From NCBI RefSeq assembly GCF_028751195.1, contig NZ_CP066784.1, positions 3,658,001 to 3,722,000 on the forward strand: 64,000 nt of DNA, read 5' to 3'. This stretch comes from Alicyclobacillus sp. ALC3 (GTDB lineage Bacteria > Bacillota > Bacilli > Alicyclobacillales > Alicyclobacillaceae). The position numbers and the translations under genes are program-made. How positions within the stretch are numbered: the first letter of the stretch is position 1; each line of letters begins with the position of its first letter. This document shows, in pieces, positions 16,576-24,898 of this stretch. Below the pieces are notes generated by a model that worked only from the letters and a program-made list of their open reading frames with translations, searched no databases and was not told the DNA's origin.

Positions 16576-17780
16576 GTGCCGGAGAAATGCTGCTGTCGGC
16601 TCTGACCTCGCTGCGAGCCAACCTGCTGCGCTCCAGTCTGACCATGCTGGGAATCTTCATCGGGGTGGCTTCCATTATTGCCATTGTGGCCATCGGAAAA
16701 GGCGGGCAAACCGCAATCGTCTCTACCATTGAGAGTCAGCGCGTGCAAAACACTATCCAAATCATCCCGAGCGAGTTGGTAGCGCCCGGGCTTCCTCAAC
16801 CCGGACAAATTTTGCAGTTCACTCAGTCCGACTTTGACCTGGCCCGTACCTTCCCTGGGGTGCAGAACGTGTATTACACACTGTACGGAACAGCCACCAT
16901 TCAAACTCCGACTAAGTCCCTGTCCATCAGTGTTGATGGCGGGCCGAGTTACCTGAACGAGATTGGCCATTTTGCAGTCGTGAGCGGTCGGATGTACACC
17001 CAGGCAGACGTCATTGCGCACCGTCGCGTTGTGCTCATCAATCAATCGTTGGCGCAAAAGTTGTTTGGAGCACAGAACCCAATCGGTCAGGTAGTCACTA
17101 TCGGTGGCGTACCCCTGCAGGTCATCGGCGTCACCCAGTCGACACAGGTCAACTTCCTCTCGGCCGTGTACGGGTCAGACACCGCGTACATGCCGGCGAC
17201 CACCTGTGCAGACTTGTTCCCGAACTGGGGCATCACGGAGATGGACATCCAAACCTACCCAGGTGTCAACAAAGCGCAACTGTCGAAGCGAATCGTACTC
17301 GCGCTCAACATCCACGACCACCAGGCGGGTGCCTTTGAAGACAGTTCCGGCTTCCTGCTTGGCATCGAGAAAACGGTCGGTACCGTGACGCGTATTTTGA
17401 CGCTCGTGGTTGGGGCGATTGCTGGCATCGCGCTGCTTGTCGGTGGCATTGGCGTCATGAACATCATGTTGGTGTCCGTCACAGAGCGGACACAAGAGAT
17501 CGGGATCCGCATGTCACTCGGTGCAACACGCAAGGCAATTCTGCTGCAGTTTCTCGTCGAGTCAGTGATGATCACGCTCATCGGCGGCGGCTGTGGCATC
17601 GGTTTGGGGGTCCTCGTTGCCGCCATCGTGCACTGGGTATCTGGGTTGCCGGCCGCAGTGTCTTGGTGGGCTGTGGTTGGAAGCTTCGTGTTCTCCGGTG
17701 TGATTGGCGTGTTGTGCGGGTTGTACCCGGCAAACAAAGCAGCCCGCCTGAATCCAATCGACGCCTTGCGTTACGAGTAA
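16572..17780 (+). CDS. ABC transporter permease, MacB type
   Basis: A 402-residue membrane protein with one N-terminal helix, a large extracellular MacB-PCD-type domain (about 50-270) and three C-terminal helices forming the FtsX-like domain (LVGGIGVMNIMLVSVTERTQEIGIRMSLGA). This topology is that of MacB permeases. It overlaps the ATPase gene by four bases (ATGA). Together with the adaptor and ATPase it makes a tripartite-like exporter of a single-membrane bacterium; the cargo is unknown. Confidence 0.9.
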   Translation: MSAGEMLLSALTSLRANLLRSSLTMLGIFIGVASIIAIVAIGKGGQTAIVSTIESQRVQNTIQIIPSELVAPGLPQPGQILQFTQSDFDLARTFPGVQNVYYTLYGTATIQTPTKSLSISVDGGPSYLNEIGHFAVVSGRMYTQADVIAHRRVVLINQSLAQKLFGAQNPIGQVVTIGGVPLQVIGVTQSTQVNFLSAVYGSDTAYMPATTCADLFPNWGITEMDIQTYPGVNKAQLSKRIVLALNIHDHQAGAFEDSSGFLLGIEKTVGTVTRILTLVVGAIAGIALLVGGIGVMNIMLVSVTERTQEIGIRMSLGATRKAILLQFLVESVMITLIGGGCGIGLGVLVAAIVHWVSGLPAAVSWWAVVGSFVFSGVIGVLCGLYPANKAARLNPIDALRYE

Positions 17781-17851
17781 GGCATGGCAATTGGAATGGG
17801 GGCTGTTGTCTGATTTACGTGGACCGTGTGCTTGCGCAGTGCGTACCTACA

Positions 17852-18697
17852 TTATCCGTGCACTCTCATTGCACGCAGTCGCCGGATGCGCTCTGCTGTC
17901 GGCGGGTGTGTGCTGAATAACTGCACCATCTGCTGACCACGCAACGGGTTTACGATGAACAGGTGCGAGGTCGCTGGGTTAACGCGGTTTGGGATACGCC
18001 GACTGTAGCTCTCCAAGTGTTCAAGGGCATCTGCGAGAGGATTCCCATCTCCGACCAATTTCGCACCTGTTGCATCGGCTTGATACTCACGTGAACGGGA
18101 AATTGCCAGTTGGACGACCATTGACGCAATCGGCGCGAGAATCACCATGGCGAGTTCTGCGATGCCACCGCCGTCCCGGTTATCGCGATTGCCCATGCCG
18201 AACCACATTCCCCACTGCAGGATGTTGGCAATATACGTAATGACCCCAGCCAACGTTGCGGCCATGGAACTGATTAAGATGTCTCGGTTGCGGACGTGTC
18301 CAATCTCGTGAGCGAGCACGCCCTCCAGTTCACGCGCTGGCAAAGCGCGCAGAATGCCCTGGGTGACCGCGACTTTCGCGTGTGCAGGGTTGCGCCCCGT
18401 AGCAAAAGCATTGGGCTGATCCGATGGAGTGACATAGATTTCGGGCATCGGTAACCCGGCGCGCTGCGTGAGCCGTCGAACCATGTCGTACACCTCTGGC
18501 AGTTCCGCCTCCGAGACGCGAACCGAACGCGTCATCGCGATCGCCATACTGCCACTTGTCCAGTAGGCGATGGCGTTCATGACGATGGACAGCACGAGGA
18601 ACAGCAACATACCGCCTGCACCGCCGATGAAACGCCCAATCAGGACGAGAATGACCGTCATGAGCCCCATCAGAATCCACGTCTTAATCGTGTTCAC
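17852..18697 (-). CDS. htpX: Membrane zinc metalloprotease HtpX
   Basis: A 281-residue membrane protease that degrades misfolded membrane proteins. The zinc motif HEIGH is at residues 130-134, and the third ligand region is SREYQADATGAK in the C-terminal half. Two N-terminal membrane helices (about 8-26 and 30-46) and two more around 150-200 fit the family. The GTG start follows GGAAGGGGG. It is transcribed away from the ABC exporter and appears monocistronic. Envelope-stress control is usual for the family, but no operator was identified. Confidence 0.92.
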   Translation of the reverse strand: MNTIKTWILMGLMTVILVLIGRFIGGAGGMLLFLVLSIVMNAIAYWTSGSMAIAMTRSVRVSEAELPEVYDMVRRLTQRAGLPMPEIYVTPSDQPNAFATGRNPAHAKVAVTQGILRALPARELEGVLAHEIGHVRNRDILISSMAATLAGVITYIANILQWGMWFGMGNRDNRDGGGIAELAMVILAPIASMVVQLAISRSREYQADATGAKLVGDGNPLADALEHLESYSRRIPNRVNPATSHLFIVNPLRGQQMVQLFSTHPPTAERIRRLRAMRVHG

Positions 18698-18775
18698 AGT
18701 CGAACCCCCTTCCTGACTCCCACTTCATTTTACTGCGCCAAGGGTCTTCCGAAAAGCACGAGGCGTACAGGCTAT

Positions 18776-18804
18776 TTGTCTGCCCTAAGCTGTTCCGCTA
18801 TACT
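18776..18804 (+). promoter_or_regulatory. Promoter of the small unknown gene and sugar cassette
   Basis: TTGTCT (18776-18781), a 17-bp spacer and TATACT (18799-18804). It could drive the unknown gene at 18847 and the following GH1, GT4 and epimerase genes. Confidence 0.5.
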
Positions 18805-18846
18805 TTGTTGTGAGCCACCACCCGGTGGATTGTCATTCGGAAGGAA

Positions 18847-19161
18847 GTGTCCGGGTTGCGCTTAGGCGTCAACATCGAGTACGACGGTAAAAGTTACGAT
18901 GTTCTGGAACTGCCTATTGACGGGTTCTTGCATTTGATTCACGGCTTAAGCAAGCAACAGTACAAACAAATCGAAAGTACCTTTTCGGTGTTCTGGCCAG
19001 ACGAAAGTGTGAGGCGGCATCATATTCTCGGCTTTGTTGCAGACCAGCTCGGCACCTCAATCGACTTTTTGTTGTTGAATCGTGAAGCAGTACGTTTTCA
19101 TGAAGACGACCTACAGGCGTACATAGAGGAGCACACAAAACAGGGCAACCGTCCGTCCTGA
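18847..19161 (+). CDS. Hypothetical protein
   Basis: A protein of about 104 residues that I do not recognise. It looks like a compact alpha/beta domain with no signal or membrane segment and contains LPIDGFLHLIHGLSKQQYKQ. The GTG at 18847 sits one base after AAGGAA; the TTG at 18856 is better spaced from it and may be the true start. It ends 26 bp before the GH1 gene and may be cotranscribed with it. Confidence 0.6.
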   Translation: MSGLRLGVNIEYDGKSYDVLELPIDGFLHLIHGLSKQQYKQIESTFSVFWPDESVRRHHILGFVADQLGTSIDFLLLNREAVRFHEDDLQAYIEEHTKQGNRPS

Positions 19162-19187
19162 CCATAGCGGGGAAGGGAAGGCGCGTT

Positions 19188-20519
19188 ATGTCGGAGTTTC
19201 CACCGCACTTTGTGTTTGGTGTTGCCACGAGTGCCTATCAAATCGAAGGGGCCGTCGAAGAAGACGGCCGTGGGCCGTCGATTTGGGACGTATTCAGCCA
19301 CACCCCCGGTAAGACGGCGAGAGCGCAAACCGGGGATGTGGCCTGTGACCATTATCACCGGTACGTGGGTGACGTCCAGTTGATGAAGGACCTCGGCGTT
19401 CAGTCCTACCGTTTTTCCATCTCTTGGCCGCGCGTTCGGCCGGAGGGAGTCGGCAGAGTCAACGAGGCAGGTCTCGACTTTTACGACCGCCTCATCGAGG
19501 CCCTGCTGGAAGCGGGCATTGAGCCCATGGCGACGTTGTATCACTGGGACCTACCGCAAGCACTGCAAAATCGCGGCGGTTGGACCAACCGAGACACAGC
19601 CAAGGCGTTCGCGGAGTATGCGGACGTCGTTTTCGCACGCTTCGGGGGGCGCGTCTCTCGCTACATCACCGTGAACGAACCCTGGTGCAGCGCGGTTCTC
19701 GGGCACGCATTTGGCATCCACGCGCCAGGGTTGCAAGACTTCGGCGCAACAGTGGCAGCAGCCCATCACCTTTTGCTCGGTCATGGCATGGCAGTGGAAG
19801 CGTTTCGCGGCCGAAACATGACAGCAGAGATTGGCATCACGAACATCTTGACTGATGTCTTGCCGGCCTCTGCGCGGGCGGAAGACACGGAAGCCGCGGC
19901 ACGTATGGATGTCTTTCTCAACCGCTGGTTTCTTGACCCTGTCTTTCAAGCATCCTACCCTGAGGAGATTGGCGCCCTGGGTGTGGACAGTGTAGTTCAA
20001 CCTGGCGACCTCGAACGCATTTCGACCCCGCTTGACTTTGTTGGGGTCAACTACTACCAACGCCAGTACGTTGCCGCAAACCAGGAAGACCCGTTGTTGC
20101 GGGCTGCGCTGTTGCCGCCAAGCGGTGAACGCACAGCATCCGGGTGGGGAGTCGAACCGGACGGTCTGGTCCGCGTCCTGCAGCGAGTGACGAGTGGTTA
20201 TACAAAACTACCCATCTACGTCACGGAGAGCGGTGCTGCGTTCGCGGACGTGCTGGAGGGGGGCGCGATTTACGATGACAAGCGCACCGCCTACCTGGAG
20301 CGGCACTTGCAGGCTGTGCTCGCTGCTTCCGTTGCCGGGGTGGACGTCCGCGGGTATTACGTGTGGTCGCTCCTCGACAACTTTGAATGGGCTGAAGGCT
20401 ACGATAAGCGGTTCGGACTTGTCTACGTCGACTACGAGACACAAGCGCGCACTCTGAAAGAAAGTGCGCTTTGGTATCAGCGAGTCATCGGAACTCGCAC
20501 CTTGCATCGTGAGGGCTGA
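19188..20519 (+). CDS. Beta-glucosidase-type glycoside hydrolase, family GH1
   Basis: A 443-residue cytoplasmic TIM-barrel glycosidase. It begins with the GH1 N-terminal signature FVFGVATSAYQIEG. The acid/base is Glu164 in TVNEPW and the nucleophile Glu347 in YVTESGA. The absence of a phospho-sugar pocket motif and of PTS genes suggests non-phosphorylated beta-glucosides or galactosides. The length is normal. The ATG has an AGGGAAGG site. It is followed by a GT4 glycosyltransferase only four bases after its stop, an unusual combination in one operon. Confidence 0.93.
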   Translation: MSEFPPHFVFGVATSAYQIEGAVEEDGRGPSIWDVFSHTPGKTARAQTGDVACDHYHRYVGDVQLMKDLGVQSYRFSISWPRVRPEGVGRVNEAGLDFYDRLIEALLEAGIEPMATLYHWDLPQALQNRGGWTNRDTAKAFAEYADVVFARFGGRVSRYITVNEPWCSAVLGHAFGIHAPGLQDFGATVAAAHHLLLGHGMAVEAFRGRNMTAEIGITNILTDVLPASARAEDTEAAARMDVFLNRWFLDPVFQASYPEEIGALGVDSVVQPGDLERISTPLDFVGVNYYQRQYVAANQEDPLLRAALLPPSGERTASGWGVEPDGLVRVLQRVTSGYTKLPIYVTESGAAFADVLEGGAIYDDKRTAYLERHLQAVLAASVAGVDVRGYYVWSLLDNFEWAEGYDKRFGLVYVDYETQARTLKESALWYQRVIGTRTLHREG

Positions 20520-20523
20520 GCGG

Positions 20524-21648
20524 ATGCGCCAGGTCTACGTGCTCGCTGCTGGCAATGAACGGGGCGGTGCCGCGTCACACCTCGTCTCATACGCCAAAGC
20601 ACTGGGGAAGTCCGCTCAACCAGCGGCGGCAGAGGTCACATTCTTAATCGCCGGTAAAGGGGACTTGGACTCCCGTTTCAAGGAACTGGAATCGCACGGT
20701 GTGAGAGTGCGGCGAGTGAGCGCAGAGAGTCGCCGGGCCTTTGTGGAGGTTGCGAAAGTTCTTCAAGAAACTCCTGGGGCGGGATTGCACTCTCACGGGC
20801 CACGCTGGAACGTACTTGCAGCGCGCATTGCAAAGCGGACAGGTTGCCGGTGGACGTCGACTATCCACAGCCATCCTGATTTGGACTTTTTGGCCAGCCG
20901 TTGGAAGACCCTCATCCTGCCTCGATTGCACCGCAGAGCACTTCGCTCAGCGGCAGGAGTGTTTGTGGTTAATCCAGACTTTTCCGCCTTATTTCCGGGG
21001 AAACCGTGCAAGTTTGTACCGAACGCGGTCGAACCGATTGTACTGCCTGAACCGCGTGCCATGTATCGAGCCTTGCTCCGACAGCAACTTGGGGTCCCGG
21101 ATGATGTACCAGTCATCGGAGTGGCAGCGCGCCTCGACAAAGTGAAGGACCTCGGCACGCTCATCCGTGCTGTAAAGAACTTGCGATCTGTGAACGTTCA
21201 CCTTGCGATCGCAGGTGACGGGCCTGAGCGGGACCCACTTGAACACCTGGCGAAGGACCTTGGTGTAGCCGATCACGTTCACTTCCTTGGCTTTATTTCG
21301 GGCGTATCCCAGTTTTACGCCGGGTTGGATGTGCATGTACTAACATCAAGAAGTGAAGGTGCGCCATCAGCCGTGATTGAGGCCGGATGGGTCGGAACAC
21401 CGAACGTTGGCACAAACATTCCGGGTCTCGTCCACTTGATCGATGACGGTAAAACGGGGGCTCTCGTGCCAGTGGGCGATGCGGTGGCATTGGCCGGCGC
21501 CATCTCTGGCCTAATCTCTAACCCCGAACTTGCCAGGTCGTACACGGAGAAGTTTGCAGCGAAGGTGTTGCCGAAGTACCTGCCGGAGAAAATGGTGTCC
21601 TCTTACCTGGAGGGCTATGAGACGTTTTTGGGGAGTGTGTCTAGATGA
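20524..21648 (+). CDS. Glycosyltransferase, family GT4
   Basis: A 374-residue GT-B glycosyltransferase that transfers a sugar from a nucleotide donor. The N-terminal domain shows the glycine-rich loop LAAGNERGGAASHLVSYA. The C-terminal domain holds VIGVAARLDKVKDLGTLIRA and the donor-binding SEGAPSAVIEAGWVGTP with the EX7E-like pattern of GT4. The start at 20524 follows GAGGG at the end of the GH1 gene. It overlaps the next gene by four bases. Its place beside an epimerase suggests that the epimerase makes the sugar donor it uses, perhaps for a surface polysaccharide. Confidence 0.88.
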   Translation: MRQVYVLAAGNERGGAASHLVSYAKALGKSAQPAAAEVTFLIAGKGDLDSRFKELESHGVRVRRVSAESRRAFVEVAKVLQETPGAGLHSHGPRWNVLAARIAKRTGCRWTSTIHSHPDLDFLASRWKTLILPRLHRRALRSAAGVFVVNPDFSALFPGKPCKFVPNAVEPIVLPEPRAMYRALLRQQLGVPDDVPVIGVAARLDKVKDLGTLIRAVKNLRSVNVHLAIAGDGPERDPLEHLAKDLGVADHVHFLGFISGVSQFYAGLDVHVLTSRSEGAPSAVIEAGWVGTPNVGTNIPGLVHLIDDGKTGALVPVGDAVALAGAISGLISNPELARSYTEKFAAKVLPKYLPEKMVSSYLEGYETFLGSVSR

Positions 21649-22538
21649 AAGTTGTCATTACTGGCGGCAGTGGTCTGATTGGCAGCGCCACTGCGCGTGC
21701 GCTTGTCGCTCTCGATCACGAAGTTGTCATCATCGACCGCCGTGCAGGCGCAGACGTGAATCGTCACTACGCGATTGACATTGCCGATAGCGCAGCTGTC
21801 AAAGAAGTGTTCCAACGCGAAAAGCCAGACGCGGTCATGCACCTCGCTGCACAAGTCAGCGTGCCCGTGTCAGTGCAGGACCCAATTGGTGACATGCGCG
21901 ATAACGTGCAAGGTTCCTTGGCGGTGTTTGAAGCCGCGCGCCACAGCGGTGCGCGGCGCGTCGTTGTGGCCTCATCTGCAGCTGTGTACGGAGATGCGGC
22001 TGTTCCGCCAATTGCAGAGACTGTGCCGGTGTTGCCGCAATCCCCGTACGGAGTCGCAAAAGTGGCTATGGAGCAGTATGTCAGCGGGTTTTATAAGGAA
22101 TACTTCAATTATGGTATCTTCCGCTATGGCAACATTTACGGCCCACAGCAACGGCACCAGTCCGGAGCCGTGATTGCTAAGCTCGCGTACGATGCGGCAA
22201 CGACTGGACACGTCCGCGTCGACGGCGACGGGACACAAGAGCGTGACTTTGTGCACGTCGATGACATTGCCGCCGTGAACGTGCTGGCGTTGACAACAAC
22301 CGACAACTGGGTGATTAACATCGGGAGCGGCAAACCGGTGCAAGTACTCGACCTCGTGCGGATGATTGGACAGATTCTGGAGCACAACGTCGAGATTGAT
22401 TTTGCGCCGACCCGTCCGGGCGACATCCACTCCAGTTACTACGACGTAACGCGCATGCGTCAAATCCTGAAGTGGGAGCCGAAGATATCGCTGCATGAAG
22501 GACTCAGGCAAGTCGTTGCGGCCGTACAAAAACAGTAA
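21645..22538 (+). CDS. NAD-dependent nucleotide-sugar epimerase (GalE-like)
   Basis: A 297-residue extended short-chain dehydrogenase. The NAD motif is TGGSGLIGSATA (7-18). The catalytic Ser lies in VASSAAVYGD and Tyr/Lys in SPYGVAKVAMEQY. The substrate region FRYGNIYGPQQ is typical of UDP-glucose 4-epimerases and dTDP-sugar relatives. It is about 30 residues shorter than classic GalE. It is translationally coupled to the GT4 gene and ends before the speD promoter. Confidence 0.85.
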   Translation: MKVVITGGSGLIGSATARALVALDHEVVIIDRRAGADVNRHYAIDIADSAAVKEVFQREKPDAVMHLAAQVSVPVSVQDPIGDMRDNVQGSLAVFEAARHSGARRVVVASSAAVYGDAAVPPIAETVPVLPQSPYGVAKVAMEQYVSGFYKEYFNYGIFRYGNIYGPQQRHQSGAVIAKLAYDAATTGHVRVDGDGTQERDFVHVDDIAAVNVLALTTTDNWVINIGSGKPVQVLDLVRMIGQILEHNVEIDFAPTRPGDIHSSYYDVTRMRQILKWEPKISLHEGLRQVVAAVQKQ

Positions 22539-22577
22539 CAAGGCGCGTCAAGACGCCGAGATGGGCAAAACTAAGTG

Positions 22578-22606
22578 TTGCAAATTGGAGGTTCGCACCT
22601 TATACT
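22578..22606 (+). promoter_or_regulatory. Promoter upstream of speD
   Basis: TTGCAA (22578-22583), exactly 17 bp, then TATACT (22601-22606). The start of transcription would be near 22613, leaving a leader of about 165 nt before speD. Confidence 0.7.
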
Positions 22607-22621
22607 ATCACTCGTAATCTA

Positions 22622-22650
22622 CACCGGGACACACCGGTGGTTCTTTTTTA
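22622..22650 (+). terminator. Terminator-like hairpin at the start of the speD leader
   Basis: CACCGG (22622-22627), a six-base loop and CCGGTG (22634-22639), followed by a TTCTTTTTT run. It ends the sugar operon, but it also lies only about ten bases after the speD start site, so it could attenuate speD. Its 3' arm could also pair with a second CACCGG at 22692-22697. Confidence 0.65.
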
Positions 22651-22681
22651 CTTGATGAACGGAATCGGCGTCACTTAAAGG

Positions 22682-22771
22682 GTTAGGACCTCACCGGACT
22701 AACTTTCCCCCGTGGTGAATGAACCGACTCCGCATGCCGAAATGGCATGGATTTCGCTTGAATAGGGGGAG
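22682..22771 (+). promoter_or_regulatory. Candidate structured RNA leader controlling speD translation
   Basis: GTTAG (22682-22686) pairs with CTAAC (22699-22703). The loop holds TCACC (22691-22695), which can pair with GGTGA (22714-22718) to give an H-type pseudoknot. Between them TCCCCC (22706-22711) is complementary to the speD ribosome site GGGGGA (22765-22770). A separate hairpin CATGCC-GAAAT-GGCATG lies at 22733-22749. This is what a translational riboswitch would look like. It does not match a class I know. Pairing is by eye only. Confidence 0.45.
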
Positions 22772-22779
22772 TATTTGTC

Positions 22780-23187
22780 ATGGACACAATGGGGCGTCAC
22801 GTTATCGCTGAATTGTGGGGTTGCTCGGCTGGTAAATTAAACGACGTACAAGGCATCGAGAAGATTATGGTGAATGCAGCTTTAAGGGCTGGGGCCGAGG
22901 TTCGGGAAGTGGCGTTTCACAAGTTTGCGCCTCAGGGTGTCAGTGGCGTGGTCATCATCTCGGAATCGCATCTGACCATTCACAGCTTTCCGGAACACGG
23001 GTATGCCAGCATTGATGTGTATACGTGCGGTGATCGCATTGATCCGAACGTGGCGTGTGACTTTATCACCGAGGCACTTGGGGCCACCCAACGGGAGTCC
23101 ATCGAGGTGCCGCGCGGTGTCGGGCCAATTAACGTGTCAGAAGTACGGTCTCAGTCGTCCGTCCTGTCTGTTTCGCAAAATCATTAA
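22780..23187 (+). CDS. speD: S-adenosylmethionine decarboxylase proenzyme
   Basis: A 135-residue proenzyme that cleaves itself to form a pyruvoyl group and makes decarboxylated SAM, the aminopropyl donor for spermidine. The cleavage site Glu62-Ser63 is seen in [12 protein letters not shown], with His68 and Cys83 in place as in the short bacterial class. The C-terminus runs about 15 residues past the usual end. GGGGGAG lies about eight bases before the ATG. No spermidine synthase gene is adjacent. A long leader with possible pseudoknot precedes it, so feedback control by SAM or polyamines is plausible. Confidence 0.95.
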   Translation: MDTMGRHVIAELWGCSAGKLNDVQGIEKIMVNAALRAGAEVREVAFHKFAPQGVSGVVIISESHLTIHSFPEHGYASIDVYTCGDRIDPNVACDFITEALGATQRESIEVPRGVGPINVSEVRSQSSVLSVSQNH

Positions 23188-23235
23188 TTCTGCCAACAGC
23201 CGTTGGTTGCGACTGAACTCGTGGTCATATAAATC

Positions 23236-23264
23236 AGGGGGTGCCAAGGCGGCACCCCCTTTTG
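23236..23264 (+). terminator. Rho-independent terminator after speD
   Basis: A perfect 10-bp stem AGGGGGTGCC/GGCACCCCCT with a five-base loop, followed by TTTTG. Confidence 0.9.
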
Positions 23265-23286
23265 TGAGCCTGATGTTTCCCGTAAG

Positions 23287-23865
23287 TTAGTGGTCAGAGA
23301 AAACTCGTTCATGTCGAGTGGGTAGAGGTCTGTCCATTAAGACTCGGCCGTTTCCTGCGTCGATCACGACGAAGAACTTGTCCTGGTCATCCTCCGCAAT
23401 TGCCATGTACACGAGATTTGTTCGCATGTTGCGCAACTGAACATCCTCCACCTTCATCCCTGGGTGAGCCTCCAAGACCGCTTTCTGGGCCTGCGCGGGC
23501 GTACACTTCGCATACTTCTGGAGTTTTGAGGTGTACGCTTGACGGCTGGCGAGATAGGCCTCACGGAGTACGTTTCGGGAGAGTTGTACGCTCGAGCGAA
23601 TGTCTGGTGAATGTTCAGCGGGTCCGTCGGCAGGTGTACTGGCTGCATCGAAATTGACATCACGCATGTGCAGTTGAGCCTCGGTACGTGCTTGAAAGGC
23701 AGCGACGGGCTTACCGACTCCTTCTGTGTCCACTACGGGAGTAGAAGCGGCAGGAGCCCCAGCAGGAGCGTTGTGAGAACGCCACAGCGTATTTTCAGCC
23801 CACACGTTTGGGGTTGAGGCCAGCACGCAGGCGGCAGCCATTGTACCCAAGAACCACTTTTTCAA
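23287..23865 (-). CDS. Secreted hypothetical protein with PepSY-like C-terminus
   Basis: A 192-residue protein with a signal peptide (KKWFLGTMAAACVLASTPNVWA). A Pro/Ala-rich linker follows, then a helical region (about 95-130) and a C-terminal unit with FFVVIDAGNGRVLMDRPLP, which recalls the end of PepSY domains. It has one cysteine in the mature part (KYAKCTPAQ). The TTG start is chosen because AGGAGG precedes it by nine bases; in-frame codons upstream would spoil the signal peptide. Function unknown; a role at the cell wall is likely. Confidence 0.65.
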   Translation of the reverse strand: MKKWFLGTMAAACVLASTPNVWAENTLWRSHNAPAGAPAASTPVVDTEGVGKPVAAFQARTEAQLHMRDVNFDAASTPADGPAEHSPDIRSSVQLSRNVLREAYLASRQAYTSKLQKYAKCTPAQAQKAVLEAHPGMKVEDVQLRNMRTNLVYMAIAEDDQDKFFVVIDAGNGRVLMDRPLPTRHERVFSDH

Positions 23866-23940
23866 TTTGATACTCCTCCTCGCGAAGAAACTAAGCGTAT
23901 GCTTTCCTAGCGCAAGGCAATATATGTATAGAAATAGTCC

Positions 23941-23970
23941 TTGATTTTTACCGTGCCGAGCCAGTATAAT
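23941..23970 (+). promoter_or_regulatory. Promoter of tRNA-Ala
   Basis: TTGATT (23941-23946), an 18-bp spacer and TATAAT (23965-23970), about 33 bp before the tRNA. Confidence 0.65.
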
Positions 23971-24002
23971 AACACTCGTTGACAACGCAAGCAGGTCATC
24001 GC

Positions 24003-24077
24003 GGGGAATTAGCTCAGCGGGAGAGCACTGCGCTGGCAGCGCAGGGGTCAGGGGTTCAAATCCCCTATTCTCCACCA
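24003..24077 (+). tRNA. tRNA-Ala (anticodon GGC)
   Basis: A full cloverleaf can be drawn. The acceptor GGGGAAT pairs with ATTCTCC, the anticodon stem CTGCG/CGCAG encloses CTGGCAG (anticodon GGC), and the T-arm is GGGGTTCAAATCCCC. CCA is encoded at 24075-24077. Confidence 0.95.
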
Positions 24078-24082
24078 CATGT

Positions 24083-24120
24083 AGAGCCTTCGAATGCCGT
24101 GAGGTGTTTGAAGGCTCTTT
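24083..24120 (+). terminator. Terminator after tRNA-Ala
   Basis: AGAGCCTTC pairs with GAAGGCTCT across a loop of about 18 bases, followed by TTGCG. The T-run is short. Confidence 0.6.
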
Positions 24121-24176
24121 GCGTGTCGAGCATGTTTGATATATGCCCAGGCATAAAAGGCTGGCAACTTGCGTAA

Positions 24177-24218
24177 TGACCCTGGGTCAATTAAAATGAC
24201 CTCGGGTCATTTTAATTG
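24177..24218. promoter_or_regulatory. Double palindromic operator for the TetR regulator
   Basis: TGACCCTGGGTCA (24177-24189) and TGACCTCGGGTCA (24197-24209) are two copies of one palindrome, 20 bp centre to centre. The second copy is the core of a larger perfect palindrome with 14-bp arms (24188-24201, 24205-24218). The sites lie just before the TetR start, so autorepression is expected. Confidence 0.75.
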
Positions 24219-24238
24219 TATATGGGGAGATGCATGAC

Positions 24239-24898
24239 ATGGTGGAGCGTGATCCGAGGAAAGTGAGAAGGTCGAGTTCTCCAAGACGGCGGTCACCCGA
24301 GGAGCGTAAGGAGCAATTGGTGTTGGCAGCCGTTCGTGTCTTACGCGACAGAACTGAGGTTTCAAATTGGGTTTCCGAAGTGACTAAGGAAGCGGATGTG
24401 GCGAAGGGGACCTTTTACGTGTACTTCTCGTCTTGGGAAGAGATGCTCGCCATCGTGCGCCGCCGTCTTACCGAACAGGGCAGTCTTCCCATTCGTGCTG
24501 CGCTGACCAGCAACCATCCCATCGATTATTGGAGCCTGCTTAAGCAACAGTGTGAGAGCTTCATTGACTTGGCGATGGAGTTTAGGCTGAATCACTCTCT
24601 GATATTCCATTCTGCACTCCTTGACCAGCCTGGCGATGCGAGCAGCAGTGCTTCTCTGCTGGAGGCGCTGATCAGACGTGGCATAGAGGATGCGGCCTTC
24701 ACTCCGGTCGACGTGGAACCCGCAGCCCATCTCCTCTTTGCGGTTATTCACGCTGCGACCGATGCGGTGCTTGCGGGTGGAGACACATCGCGTTGGGTCG
24801 CCGCTTGTCTGTCGTTGGCTCGTGGTTACTTGTCCGTACCGGCAAAGTACGAGTCTAGTGGGATCGATCACGGAGAGGGGGAAGGTCGTCATGAGTGA
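24239..24898 (+). CDS. TetR-family transcriptional repressor
   Basis: A 219-residue repressor. The N-terminus is strongly basic (RKVRRSSSPRRRSPEERKEQ). The DNA-binding helix-turn-helix is VTKEADVAKGTFYVYFSSWEEML (about 45-67), typical of TetR proteins. The rest is an all-helical ligand domain. The ATG at 24239 lies ten bases after GGGGAG; another ATG at 24230 is too close to it. It overlaps the MFS exporter gene by eight bases and is preceded by a double palindrome, so it very likely represses itself and the exporter and is released by an exported compound. Confidence 0.9.
   Translation: MVERDPRKVRRSSSPRRRSPEERKEQLVLAAVRVLRDRTEVSNWVSEVTKEADVAKGTFYVYFSSWEEMLAIVRRRLTEQGSLPIRAALTSNHPIDYWSLLKQQCESFIDLAMEFRLNHSLIFHSALLDQPGDASSSASLLEALIRRGIEDAAFTPVDVEPAAHLLFAVIHAATDAVLAGGDTSRWVAACLSLARGYLSVPAKYESSGIDHGEGEGRHE

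Noticed and set aside
24690..24890. N-terminal extension of the DHA2 exporter into tetR
   Set aside because: The strong ribosome site and the MFS start place the real start at 24891; the extension is only the other frame of tetR.
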